Below are positions 27,377 through 38,321 of a stretch of DNA of 64,000 bases, one piece after another. Under the pieces are notes generated by a model, which made no database searches, was not told the origin of the DNA, and saw only the letters and a program-made list of their open reading frames with translations. This DNA is from Mycosarcoma maydis. Taxonomy: Eukaryota > Basidiomycota > Ustilaginomycetes > Ustilaginales. Made by a program: the position numbers and the translations under genes. Location: positions 310,001 through 374,000 of the forward strand of contig NC_026481.1 of assembly GCF_000328475.2 (NCBI RefSeq), in the 5' to 3' direction. Within the stretch, counting starts at the first letter, position 1. Each line of letters opens with the position of its first letter.

Positions 27377-29611
27377 ATGACTCTTCTATACCCATCAGGC
27401 GCAAGGACACTGCATAAACTCTCTCCATTTCAGCGCCTTATCAAGATCGCACGACACACGCCCTACTCCTCTAGCTCTTCCGACCCTGACACCCCATCCT
27501 GTGTTGGTTTCAGACCATCCGAATACGAGGTTGTGGCCGATGACCCTGTCTCGAGAAGCTCAAGGCACGACCCTCGCCCAGTTGATGATGAAACTCTCAA
27601 GAAAGACTGGGACGCAGCCACCTGCAGTACCTGCGGTCACAGCATCGAAGAGCATGCTGCTCTTACTGACGCCGATGACGAGGAAGCGACGCGCCGAGGA
27701 AAAGTAGCAGTGCGGCTAGACGAGCTCTTGGAAGACAAGGGAAAGCTTCTTGACTTTACCTACACTGATCCCGACATCGAATCGCTGCGCAAACAAATGA
27801 GACCTGTTGGTGCTGACGGCCTTGTCGAAGCATCCAGCCCGGTCTCACAACTCAGCACCGTACCCGACGCGACACCCAGTCCATATCCGTCCACTCAAGC
27901 GCTACCCAACGGATCCGGACCACACTCATCAACACCGCTTCTACAAAGCCTCAACCGCAAGCGCAAACTTCGAGACAGCTCGCGCTCGCGATCAAGGTCA
28001 CGCGACAGGGAAGCATCAGTAGCCACCTCGAGTCGACTCTCAAGTCCAGAGATGACCGTCGTTCATTCCAACCCGGCATCGCGACAACAATCTACCGAGC
28101 CTGGCACGATCAATGGACGATATGACGCCAAGCGAAGGAAGCTTGCATCGTCAGACTTGGCAAAAGAGAGCACGGTCGAAGCCAACATGTCGACAGACCT
28201 TAGCGATGAATCGGCTGAGCTTACCGGAGTGGAAGCGGTCGAACCAACAGCGAATGGCGAGGATGCATTGCAAGAAGCCAAAAAAGGAGCAGCAAACGAG
28301 TCGAAAAGCGCAGTTTGCGCATCGGCAGACGCTGATACCGCCGAATTCGGCCAGACAAAGGTGAAAGCGGAAGAGGCCGTCGACCTGGAAGAAGCGATGC
28401 AACCTGCACCAAAGAGCGCCGCATCTGCGGTCGAAGAAGGCGTCGCGCAAAAAAAGGAGCGACCAGCGGTGATCGAGGAGCGTACAGGTCTCATCCAGTT
28501 CAGAGTGGTGACCAACGACGACGATCACGAATCCATGATTCTGCTCACGGGACTCAAAAACATCTTTCAACGTCAGCTGCCCAAGATGCCACGCGAGTAT
28601 ATCTCGCGTCTCGTCTTTGATCGCAACCACCAGAGCGTGGCGATTGTCAAGCGTGGATTGCAGGTGGTGGGAGGCATCACATATCGGCCATTCAAGCAGC
28701 GTAAATTTGCCGAGATTGTGTTCTGCGCTATCACGAGCACCGAGCAGGTCAAAGGATACGGCTCGCACCTCATGAATCACGTCAAAGACCACGTCAAGGC
28801 TTCTTCGCCCGTCATGCATTTCCTCACGTATGCCGACAACTATGCTATCGGCTATTTCAAAAAGCAGGGCTTCACCAAGGAGATCAGTTTGGATCGTTCA
28901 ATCTGGGTGGGCTATATCAAAGACTACGAGGGCGGTACGCTGATGCAGTGCAGCATGGTGCCACGAGTTAAATACCTGGAAGTGTCGGACATGCTTGCGG
29001 CGCAAAAGGAAGCAATACTGGCCAAGATCCGGAGCATCAGTCGTTCGCATGTGGTCCATAAAGGTCTGCAAGCCATGCACGACCGCGACCGGTTGATCAA
29101 ACTCAAGGGGTTGATCGAGAATCCGGATGGCACAGTGGCAAAGCCGGAACGCGCAGCCAAGCGTGATCAAAACCACGGTGAAGAGGATCCGACAGCAACG
29201 TTCCTTGTGAATCCGTCCGAAGTGCCAGGCTTGAAGGAAAGCGGTTGGACGCCCGAGATGGACGAGCTGAGTCGACGGCCCAAACGAGGGCCACACTTTG
29301 CCGTCATGCGCCACATTCTGGTGGAGCTCAACGGACACGGAAGTGCGTGGCCGTTTGTGAATCCAGTCAACGGAGACGAGGTGACTGACTACTACGACGT
29401 GATCAAGAATCCCATGGATCTGTCCACGATGGAAGCCAAGCTGGAGAACAACCAATATGCCAACGTCGATGAACTTGTCGCCGATGCCCAGCTCATCTTT
29501 GACAACTGTCGCTCGTACAATCCGGCTTCATCGCCTTATGCAAAGAGCGCCACCAAGCTGGAAAAGTTTCTCAAAGAGACTTTGTTGCCCAAGGTGCAGA
29601 GCTCCTTGTGA
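27377..29611 (+). CDS. gcn5: Gcn5 histone acetyltransferase with bromodomain
   Basis: Catalytic subunit of SAGA-type complexes, acetylating histone H3 in the nucleus. From the first ATG at 27377 the product is 744 aa. The GNAT domain runs from about 375 to 540, with catalytic Glu446 in [10 protein letters not shown] and acetyl-CoA loop VKGYGSHLM. It is followed by the Gcn5-specific [11 protein letters not shown] and a C-terminal bromodomain (about 640-740) with [11 protein letters not shown] and CRSYNP. The long N-terminus is unusual for fungal Gcn5: it is Ser/Arg-rich and carries a C83-C86-H88-H93 motif ([11 protein letters not shown]) resembling part of the metazoan PCAF-N domain. The start is uncertain because an 85-nt GT-AG alternative (27349-27433) would join an upstream ATG in frame at residue 20. 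Confidence 0.92.
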   Translation: MTLLYPSGARTLHKLSPFQRLIKIARHTPYSSSSSDPDTPSCVGFRPSEYEVVADDPVSRSSRHDPRPVDDETLKKDWDAATCSTCGHSIEEHAALTDADDEEATRRGKVAVRLDELLEDKGKLLDFTYTDPDIESLRKQMRPVGADGLVEASSPVSQLSTVPDATPSPYPSTQALPNGSGPHSSTPLLQSLNRKRKLRDSSRSRSRSRDREASVATSSRLSSPEMTVVHSNPASRQQSTEPGTINGRYDAKRRKLASSDLAKESTVEANMSTDLSDESAELTGVEAVEPTANGEDALQEAKKGAANESKSAVCASADADTAEFGQTKVKAEEAVDLEEAMQPAPKSAASAVEEGVAQKKERPAVIEERTGLIQFRVVTNDDDHESMILLTGLKNIFQRQLPKMPREYISRLVFDRNHQSVAIVKRGLQVVGGITYRPFKQRKFAEIVFCAITSTEQVKGYGSHLMNHVKDHVKASSPVMHFLTYADNYAIGYFKKQGFTKEISLDRSIWVGYIKDYEGGTLMQCSMVPRVKYLEVSDMLAAQKEAILAKIRSISRSHVVHKGLQAMHDRDRLIKLKGLIENPDGTVAKPERAAKRDQNHGEEDPTATFLVNPSEVPGLKESGWTPEMDELSRRPKRGPHFAVMRHILVELNGHGSAWPFVNPVNGDEVTDYYDVIKNPMDLSTMEAKLENNQYANVDELVADAQLIFDNCRSYNPASSPYAKSATKLEKFLKETLLPKVQSSL

Positions 29612-30850
29612 AGCGCCCATCTCACCATGTAGGTGCCATCGCAACCCATCCGATCAAACCCATGCTCATCCCATTTTGTATTTGTACTCGATCGTCGATC
29701 GTCGGGCACTCATGACTGTGTGTGCCGCAACTCACAGCAACTCTAGCGACTTGTGTGATATCGGTTGTCCAGGCAAACCCCGAGTGAAGCAATCGCCAAC
29801 CATGCACGAAAATCCTTGAAGCGGGGCTAGCTTACAGCCAGGCAAGAGCCGTAGCTGTCCGACAGGCACGAGGGTTGTATCACCGAGCTTTGTCGGCTTG
29901 ACAACTGCCGCGCTGCTCCACTCACAACTCGTGACTCACGACTCTCCACGCTCTGTGCTCCACGCTCCAGGCTGCGTGCTGTTAGGCTATGACGAAATCG
30001 CTCGATAATTCGTGATTCGTATTTAGTTAGGACTTCGTGCTTGAGTCTATCAGAAAGCCCAGATTTCTCACCCATCAACCTTGCGCCAGACAGCCTCTTA
30101 TGTTGCTGCACGATGATGTTCGGATAGCCTTCTGTCTATTCCTTCGATATGGACCGTGGCCTGCTTCAGTTGCTGCTTACGCTTTGGACGCAGCAGAGAG
30201 GATGGACATGCAGCCAGCAAGAGCGTGGAGTGCACGGTTCATATTCAACAGCATTCAAGACGCGAGCGAGCACAGAACTCTTGAATTTCCAGCCAAATTC
30301 GCAATTCACAGTTCACAATTCACGATTCACGATTCACGATTCACGATTCACTCACGACTCTATGCTCGGCTTCTCGGCTCGTCTCGTCTCAGAGCATCGG
30401 GGCTCGTAGATTCACGATTCGTGATTGCTGTGCCTGATCAATTTAGAAGGTGCTCCTGATTCCCGCGGTCAGAGTCACAAAGTGCGAGACAGTCACAGAG
30501 GTGAGAGACTTGGTATGTGGGCCTTGTAACATACCCTCCACAGCCACCAACCCCATCTCTCGTGTCGGACTGGTGACTCTGTTCCACCTGACACGACCTT
30601 GGTCTTTTGCATTGCACCAGGTCACACCTCACGCCGTCCAAGTTCTCTATCAGCATCAGTCTGTTCGACGCCTCGTTTCATCTCGACACGCTCAGTCGGT
30701 CGGAAGGAAGAATCGCCTCGACACGTTGCTCTATGCAACGCATGCCAACGCACGATCAGTCCTAGATCCTTGTGAGATACCCAGCAACCTAGCAACCTTC
30801 AACGCTTCTTGCAGTAGACAATCGCCGTCTGCGACATCCCCCCATCCACC
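29612..30850. other. gcn5 to AP180 intergenic region
   Basis: 1.24 kb without a recognisable gene. It contains the heptamer array at 30318-30351, further copies near 30010 and 30409-30426, and the presumed AP180 promoter. Frames crossing it are low-quality and repeat-driven. Confidence 0.6.
30318..30351. repeat. Tandem ATTCACG heptamers
   Basis: Four perfect ATTCACG units head to tail plus a partial fifth, preceded by diverged copies (AGTTCAC, CAATTCAC). It lies between gcn5 and the AP180 gene. Confidence 0.95.
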
Positions 30851-32455
30851 ATGTCCAGGTGAGTCTCTCAGCAAATTGTCGGCCGTACGTCGGTCACGAC
30901 TGGTAATAGCACAGCATTCTGACGGTCCATTCCTCTTCTCCTCGAAAACTCTGTCATGTACCTCTCGATTGCGCCTTGCAGCTATGACAAGGTGGTGAAA
31001 GGTGCCACCAAGCCAAAGTCCGGTGGCATCAAGCCAAAGTACATTGATCCCATCATTGCCACCACCTTCGCGACTGATGGCTCCCTCCAAGATGTGTGCC
31101 GAGCTCTTGGCAATCGTCTCCGAGAGCCAAATGCCACCGTTGTGCTCAAGTCGCTCGTCATTCTCCATACCATGATTAGGAATGGTGAAGTCGATAACGT
31201 CCTCAGCCATCTCTCGTCTGACAGTGGCAATATCCGCCTACGAAACGTTTCTTCCAACAGCTGGTCGGGTTACTCGGCTCCCCAGACGCTTTCTGTTTAC
31301 GCGCAGTATCTCGACGAGCGTGTTCGTGCATATCGCGACCTCAAGCATGATGTTATCCGCTCCTCTGATCGCTCTCGCGCACACTCGAACGGTGCCAGCA
31401 ACAGCAACCGCTTGCGCAAACTCTCTGTCGAAAAGGGTCTGCTGCGCGAGGTCTCTTCCACACAAAAAGTGGCTAGCGTCCTCATGCAGTGCTCGTTCTT
31501 CCTCGACGATCTCAACGATGACCTTGTCATGGCCGCTTTCCGCATGACCCTCAAGGATCTTCTTGCCATCTACACTGCCATCAACGAAGGCGTCATCAAC
31601 ATTCTCGAACACTACTTTGAGATGGCCAAGTCTGACGCTGAGCGTGCACTCGAGCTCTACAGGCGCTTCTGTCGCCAGACCGAAAACGTCGTTGCTTTTC
31701 TTAACAGTGCTAAAAAGGCGTCTCACAGCCTTGACCTCGCCATCCCTTCGCTCAAGCATGCACCTGTCTCGCTCGCCGGCGCACTCGAAGAGTACCTCAA
31801 GGACCCCAATTTCGAGCAAAACCGCAAAGAATACAAGGAGAACAAGCGCATCGCCGATGGAAACCCGCCTGCATCCACCGCTCGGCCCACTTCCACCATC
31901 TCTTCCAGCGTGCCCAAGAGCGAGTCTAAAAAGAGCATCACCATCCGTGAAGCTGACAAGCCCGAACGCAGACCCAAACCTCCCACCTCAAATCAAGACC
32001 TGCAGGACTTCTTTGCTAGCATCGACAATGACGGAGGCCAGAACGTCTTTTCCAATGTACCGGCAGAGCAGAGCTTTTTACTTCAGGCTCAGCCTACGGG
32101 CATGATGGGCATGAACGGCGGCGCGTTTGGTGGCATGAGTATCAACATGACCGGTATGGGAGGTATCGGTGGCATGGGCGGCTTGCAACCGCAGATGACC
32201 GGTTACAATCCTTTCATGGCTCAGCAACAGCAGACCGGCATGCAGATGCCAATTCAACAGCAAATGACCGGCTTTGGTGGCATGCAGCCTCAGATGTCGG
32301 GCTTCATTCAGCCCCAAGCTACCGGCTTTAACCCTTTCAGACAGTCTATCATGCCGCAGCCTACTGGCTTTGGCGGTCCGTTCGGCGCTTTCAACGGGCA
32401 ACCGAGCATGTTGAGCCAACAGCAGCAGTCACAGCAGCAGTCACAGCAGCAGCAG

Positions 32456-32486
<31 letters not shown>

Positions 32487-32885
32487 CACAAAATCAGCCT
32501 TTACAGAGTCTGCTGTCTCAGCACACCGCCATGCCCTCACAGTCGCAATCACCATCGCTACCGGGCTCAAAGAATGCATTCGGCCAACCTGTCAGCCAAC
32601 AGTCATCGGCTTTGTCATCTTTTAACTCGGCTTTCCAGCCTCAGAGCAATGGGCAGAGCAAGCCATCCGAGGCTGTCAACCCGTCCAAGCCGCTCTTGCC
32701 GCAAAAGACCGGCTCACGCAATCCGTTTGCTCCACCTCCTGGATCCGCGCCACCACCAGCTTCACCTCCTGCGTCGCGAGGTCCGTCGTTGAATCAGCTC
32801 GCAATGAGCGCGTTTAGTCAGCCGAGTGGCGGTCATTACGGACTCGGCGCCAATGCATGGGATGGAAGTGTGCCTGCCAACAACC

Positions 32886-32934
<49 letters not shown>

Positions 32935-32935
32935 G

Positions 32936-32967
<32 letters not shown>

Positions 32968-33739
32968 GCAACAAGAGCAACAACAACAAGCGCAGAATGG
33001 TTCGAGCGTCAGTAGTGGATTGCTTGCACCGCAAAAGACTGGACTGATTGGCAGCATCGCATCAGAGTTCGCTTTTCAGAACCAGAACAGCTCGGGCAAC
33101 GTCTCCTCTGGGACTGGATTGGGCGGCAGCAGCACTCCAGGAGTGGTATCTACACCGAGTGGCCAGGCTCAGGATTTGTCGTCGCAATTTGGGGCGCTGA
33201 CATTCGGAGGAGGCGTCGCGTCTACAAGTCAGCCGCAGCAGCAAGCGTTGCAATCTCAACCAACAGGATTTGGAGGCAGCACAGTTCGGCCTTTCAAGCC
33301 GGAATCGTCGTTCGGGGCGAGTCTGGCGGCGAATGCGCAGTTTGGTAGCGCTGCAGCTAGCAGTGCAGCTGGGCTTGCACCGCAGATGACAGGGAATCCG
33401 TTTGCTCGAATGACAAGTCCTGAGCCGCAGCAGCAGACGCAGAACGCATCGACGGGCTTGGCAGCGTTCAACAGCAATGGAGCGGGCGGTAGTGGTGCGT
33501 TGAGTGCATTCAATTCCGCGTTTGGCAGCGCTTTGCAGACTGATTCCCAGCAGCAAGGCCTGCCGTTTGGAACAGCTAATAACACTCAATCGACCATGTC
33601 GTTGGGCGCGCAACTACCGTCACAGCTGCAACCCCAACTGACCGCGTTGGCTCCCTCGACCATCAAGCGCTTCCAGCCATCGTCCGAGTTTGGTAAGAGT
33701 ATCAGAGACAGCGAACAACCAAACTTGCTACATTTCTGA
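30851..33739 (+). CDS. AP180/YAP1801-type clathrin assembly protein
   Basis: Endocytic adaptor that binds phosphoinositides, clathrin and EH-domain proteins at the plasma membrane. Exon 1 is only 8 nt (ATG TCC AG, 30851-30858); the intron 30859-30981 has GTGAGT and TTGCAG; exon 2 is 30982-33739, giving 921 aa beginning MSSYDKVVKGATKPKSG. This is the canonical start of the ANTH domain, which runs to about residue 280 and supports the splice. The C-terminal half is disordered and rich in Gln, Gly, Met and Phe, with repeated QMTGF/QPTGF units and four NPF motifs (YNPF, FNPF, RNPF, GNPF), the EH-domain ligand. Two poly-Gln blocks lie near residues 481-505 and 638-675. Confidence 0.93.
32413..32487 (+). 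repeat. CAG-rich poly-Gln tract 1
   Basis: Mostly CAG with some CAA and TCA codons inside the AP180 gene, encoding about 22 Gln interrupted by Ser. The codon mix suggests an older tract than the one at 32885. Confidence 0.85.
32885..32990 (+). repeat. CAA/CAG poly-Gln tract 2
   Basis: A pure CAA run of about 16 codons passes into CAG and CAA/CAG mixtures, encoding over 30 Gln within the AP180 gene. Being nearly pure at DNA level, it should be prone to length change. Confidence 0.9.
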
Positions 33740-34068
33740 TCACCGTGCTTCTCAGATCGTGCACGTTGAGCGATTTGTCGAATCTAGTCCTTAGTTGCTA
33801 TCACCGATCAATCAAACTGAACCGCGTCTCAGAGTTTGGTTTTCGAAAAGCGTGACCTCGACAGGCGTATACGCACTGGTTCGGTTGCATCTATCTCAGT
33901 TCAGCTGGATCACGCGAGTGTCGCAAGATGACGCTTTCGCAGTACGAGTGGATTCGGGATTCAAACTTGCGCTGTGCGTGGTCAAGTGTGGAGTGAGGCA
34001 GGAAAATGAGAATCGTTGAGAGATCGTTTCAAGACATGCAAATGAAGCGTGGAATCACGAATGCGCGG
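33740..34068. other. Convergent gap AP180 / formate dehydrogenase
   Basis: 329 bp between two converging stops. It presumably holds both 3' ends; I see no gene or repeat. Confidence 0.5.
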
Positions 34069-35278
34069 TTACTTGCGCTGGCCGTACGCCTTGGTAGCAT
34101 ATTCGCCGGCCTCGACAATGATATTGGCGGGGGTCTGCGGGGTACCACTGAAGTAGTTGGTGAGGATCTGCTTGACTCCGGCGGCGTAGCGAGCTTGAGC
34201 GTCAATTGAGGTGCCTGAGATGTGAGGAGTCATGGCAACACCTCCTTTGCCGTGTGTATAGGGGATGTTGTCGTGGTTTGCATTCATGGTGTAGAACGGA
34301 TGGTTCTTGGGTGGCGGTTGTTGGTCGGTTACGTCACCACCGTAGCCACGAATCTGACCGCTGGCAAGTGCGGCTTTGATGTCGTTGGCGTTGACAATCG
34401 CACCACGTGCAGTGTTGACGATCCAAGCACCCTTCTTCATCCAGCTGAGCTTTTCGGCATCAATGAGTCCTTTGGTCCCTTCGTACAGCGGACAGTTGAT
34501 GGTCAGCACGTCGAGTTCCGATAGGAACTCTTTGAGATCCTCAACACGTACAGCACCCGTCTCCTCTTCCAGCACAGCGTTGCGCTGATAGTCGTAGTAC
34601 GTCAACTTGGCACAATCGAAAGGCTTGAGTCGCTGCAATACACGACTGCCGATACGACCGGAACCTAGCGTACCCACCACCTTGCCTTCGAGATCGTACG
34701 ACTGGCGAGCCACCTCGGCCACGTTCCAGTCTCCCTCGAGGTACTGTCGGTTAGCAGGCACAAAGTTGCGCACCAGAACGAGAATTGTCATCACCACATG
34801 CTCGGCCACCGAAACCACGTTCGACCCCGTCACTTCGTACACCGAGATTTTCCTTTTGTTGGCAACATCGAGGTCCACGTGGTCCGAACCAACACCAGCC
34901 GTGATACAGCACTTGAGATTCTTGGCTGATTCGAGCACCTCGGCGGTGAGGTAGGCAGGGTGGAAAGGTGTAGTGATAACGATTTCCGCATCCTTGATAT
35001 GTTGACGGAACTCGGAATCGGGCGAGTCCTTGTCGGAAGTCACGATAAATTCGTGACCCTGCTCCTTGAGCCAGTCAGCGATACCGAGCTTGTTCTCGAC
35101 CGTACCGAGCAGACGAGGCTGCGCGTCGCCGTACTTGCCAGCAGTGTAGAGCACAGCTACGATCTGAAATGACGAACCGCAACCAAAACACAACACGATC
35201 GTCAGCTTCAGCTTGAAAGCTAACAGAGAGACAGGCTGCGAGTACCCGGCATCGCGGCTGCCAACTCACCTTGACCAT
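34069..35278 (-). CDS. NAD-dependent formate dehydrogenase
   Basis: Oxidises formate to CO2 with NAD+. Exon 1 is 9 nt (ATG GTC AAG, 35270-35278), the intron 35164-35269 runs from GTGAGT to TTTCAG, and exon 2 is 34069-35163, giving 367 aa starting [15 protein letters not shown], the usual FDH N-terminus. Visible family features are the substrate-side [12 protein letters not shown], the dinucleotide motif [12 protein letters not shown], the catalytic Arg in NTARGAIV, the FDH-specific [14 protein letters not shown] and the catalytic His in MTPHISGTS. Length equals that of typical fungal FDH and there is no targeting peptide, so it is probably cytosolic. The unspliced frame would begin with unrelated residues, which supports the tiny exon. 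Confidence 0.95.
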
Positions 35279-37698
35279 GTTAGAATGTTTAGTAGACAAG
35301 CAGTGCGGGGAGGTTGTTGCTTAGCTTGGGATGGAGGATAAGACCACACTCGCTCGAGCAAACAGGGCGCCCATTTATGTGTAGCTGACTGCTGCAGCTG
35401 CACAACCAGACAAAGACAGTGTGGGGGCGTTGGAAGAGCGTCACTCGTGATTGCTTTGCTCAAGCGCGCGCATAGGCAAGCCAAACTGAATCGTGAATGA
35501 GGAAACTCGACAGCCCGTGGCAAAGACCGAGGCTAGAAGCCACGCTCAAAGCCCACGCTCCGTCATGGCCAGTGCATTCATGATTCGTGATCGGAGGGAA
35601 TGCGACACAGTCGATGCGCAGCAGTCAGGACTCATTCAAGATTGCAGACGCAAGCGAGCATCGCTCGTCAAGATCTCGAGTCGTGAGTTGTGGGGAAGCC
35701 GAAACGGCAGAGCAAGAATAAAGTTGCAAAAGCTGACAGCTCAAGCTGCGAGTCGCGAGTGCAGTTGCCAAACCAGCGGGATGACGCGGGCGAAACACCA
35801 GCCGAGGTGGAGGAACACAGAGAAGGAGCCAGGCGCGCTTCAAATTAACGTCAGATGGTCATTTGTGATTTCGGACGGTGCGGCCGACGCCCGAAAGCAG
35901 TCGGTCACAGAGTGCACGGTGGCGTGCTTGACGTGTTCTTTTCGCAGTTGAGAAGCTCAACAAAGAAGACTGCGACGAACTTAACTAAGTTATGACTCTG
36001 TGACTGATTTCGGCGACGCGACTTGGCTTCGTGCTTGTGACGGATACCCCGCACATCACAGTGCGGCAGGGAAGCGTTCGCCACGAACAAGCGCAGCCCC
36101 AAGCGGGGCAATGACGGACGGCGACCTTGAGCATCAAAGCGTTCTTCTACCTCCTATTCTTCTTCTCTGCTGCCAGGTCACACCAGCCATCCAAGACACT
36201 CGTCTGATACACGATCTCACAATCTTAGAGTCACGCTCAAGTCGCATCAACGCTGCTGCGAATCCAGTGAGCGCGAAGAAACAGCTTCGTTGTGCTGTTT
36301 CTACCTGCCGAGCTTGGTCTATGATGCTCGCTCGGATCCAAGCCTCGGGTTGCCCGCCGCCTGCTGTTTCCTCAAGTGAAGAAGAGGCTCTCGCCGTGTT
36401 CTTCCGAGCTAAATTGGAAGCCACGTCGGGCGAATGCCGGCCTGCATAGTCGAGATCCAAACCCCACTGCGTGCAGCTCATCACATTCCGTGTTATCCTA
36501 GATGTATTGTTGCGGCCGAGTTAAGGATTTCAAGGCGCATTCGTACCTACGCGCCTTCCTTGAAACGTGCTCGTGACAGGTTAGTCATTGGACGTTGTCG
36601 AATAAGCATGCCGTAGCAAGACGACGGTTTTGGTACAGGAGTGAGCAAGAATGGGTTCTTTCATGTGTTGAAGACCGCTCCCACAGATTCGTAGTTGTGA
36701 ATGTGGCAGCCTTCAGAATGGATAACTACAGTCAAATTGTTGACGACGCGGCCACATAGCTCAGCGAGCGGCTGGGGCAAGTGAGGACGTTCTTTTGTCA
36801 CTATGATTGTTGCAGCTGCACACCCGCACTTGTTCGCATGTCACCAGAGTGATGTGTGACCGAAAGAAGCTGCTGTTGACCAGGTCTCTGTCGTCAATAG
36901 CTTGCGTCTGTCCGCCAATTTGGCCGGTCACGCACCGTCGCACGCATGGTTGGCCTACAAGCATGACTACGCCGATTGCGACTTGTCGAATCACCGGCCT
37001 TTAAAAACGCCGTCATCGTGTCACGTGTAATCCCGAATTTGTGATTGTGATTCTGTGATTGATGTATGGCAGGCACTTTCGATGTGTCTACAATTCGTGA
37101 TTTGGTCTCTTGCTTGATCAATAACTCACGACTCAGCTCAAAAAGCACCAAGACGCCAACTTACCTCTCATCCTATTCCGCCATCAACGTTTGTACAGTA
37201 CCTGTACTCGTGACTTGTCTATCTCTGTCCATCACGAATCGTGAAAGGTGACCTCGGTGTCGGTAGAACACGGAATTTTCTTTTCTCTGTTAGACCATTC
37301 ACCAAACGCAAAAAAAATCAATCGGCGATGGCTGTCCGGATAGTTACATCGGTGATATGCATTACAGCTGTCCAACAAAAATGACAAATTCTCGTGATTC
37401 GAGATTGCTTCATCGTGCAGCTTCAGGCGTGAGGGTGTTTCGTGATCTGCGATTCACAATTCATCCTTGCTCCAACTGCAAGTGAACAGGCTGCTTGACT
37501 TTGCAGATCTATAGGCCGATCGGCGCGGGGTCCAATTCGCTTATTCCGAAGTGAATTTGGCTATCGCGAAACCTACACACGAGCTAAGTGATTCCCGATT
37601 GGATTGCCATTTGCCAAGCCGCTTGTCTTTCGGAGCTTGGCTCATCCCTTCCATCAATATCAAGGACAGAGAGACGTGTGTCGCCCAACGCATTCGAC
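35279..37698. other. 2.4-kb gap upstream of formate dehydrogenase
   Basis: No gene I can support. It contains scattered heptamer copies (near 35578, 37038, 37092, 37229, 37392 and 37437-37460) and a 149-codon plus-strand frame at 36000-36449 whose second half (from 36177, after a pyrimidine-rich TGCCAG acceptor) looks somewhat protein-like (see findings). Confidence 0.4.
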
Positions 37699-38081
37699 AT
37701 GACGACAACCAGCAAGCCGGTGCCTTCGGTAATTCGACCCGGCAAAGCACCCGAGGGTCCACCGGGCTGGGAAGAGCGAAGGGTCGAAAAGCAGGTGCAA
37801 GCCGAACAAGCGCAAGAGGAGCGCAATTATCAGCGCGAAAACTCGACCGGCCTCGCAGGCATCAAGGAGAAGGTCCACAAGATCGGCGAAAAGATGCACC
37901 TTGTAGAGCCAAAGGATCCTGCTCAGCGAAGCGCTGCCCAGCTTCAGGTAAGTCACAACTTGTTACGCCGATCTTGTCTTGTGCACAAATTGCTGATTCA
38001 ACTCTTGCTTCTTCTCGCTGCACATTGCCCATGGTATAGGACGCTTCGACCATGCCGGAACAGGCCCCAATTCACCAGTAA
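37699..38081 (+). CDS. Small hypothetical protein, 96 aa, two exons
   Basis: Exon 1 is 37699-37947 and exon 2 38040-38081; the 92-nt intron has GTAAGT, a CTGAT branch site and TATAG. The product starts MTTTSKPVPSVIRPGKAP, has a Glu/Gln/Arg-rich helical middle (residues 26-50) and an amphipathic Lys-rich segment (IKEKVHKIGEKMHL), and ends PEQAPIHQ. I do not recognise a family. It has no signal peptide or membrane segment. The clean splice signals, the in-frame join across the intron and the hydrophilic, charged composition support coding. It converges on fol1. It may be a small structural or stress-associated protein, but nothing in the sequence decides this. Confidence 0.65.
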
Positions 38082-38321
38082 CCAACCAGAGACCTGTCTA
38101 TAGGCTTGACTCGCTCCAAGGGACGATGATGGACAGACAGTTCCTGCCTCGCCTCCAATGCTCAAATGTATTTTTAGTACCCTCGCGATTCGCCTTCATG
38201 TTATTCACAGCAGCCGTGTCAAGACAAGCGATCCTTCTAAAATCCTGATGAATGACGGAACAGTTGAGCTCAACAAGATCTAAGGAGAGACGTGGTGGAC
38301 GCCTTGGAAAAACGTCATGTC

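Noticed and set aside
27349..27398. 50-nt intron in the gcn5 leader ending at CCCATCAG
   Set aside because: Joining it to the upstream ATG puts the rest of gcn5 out of frame.
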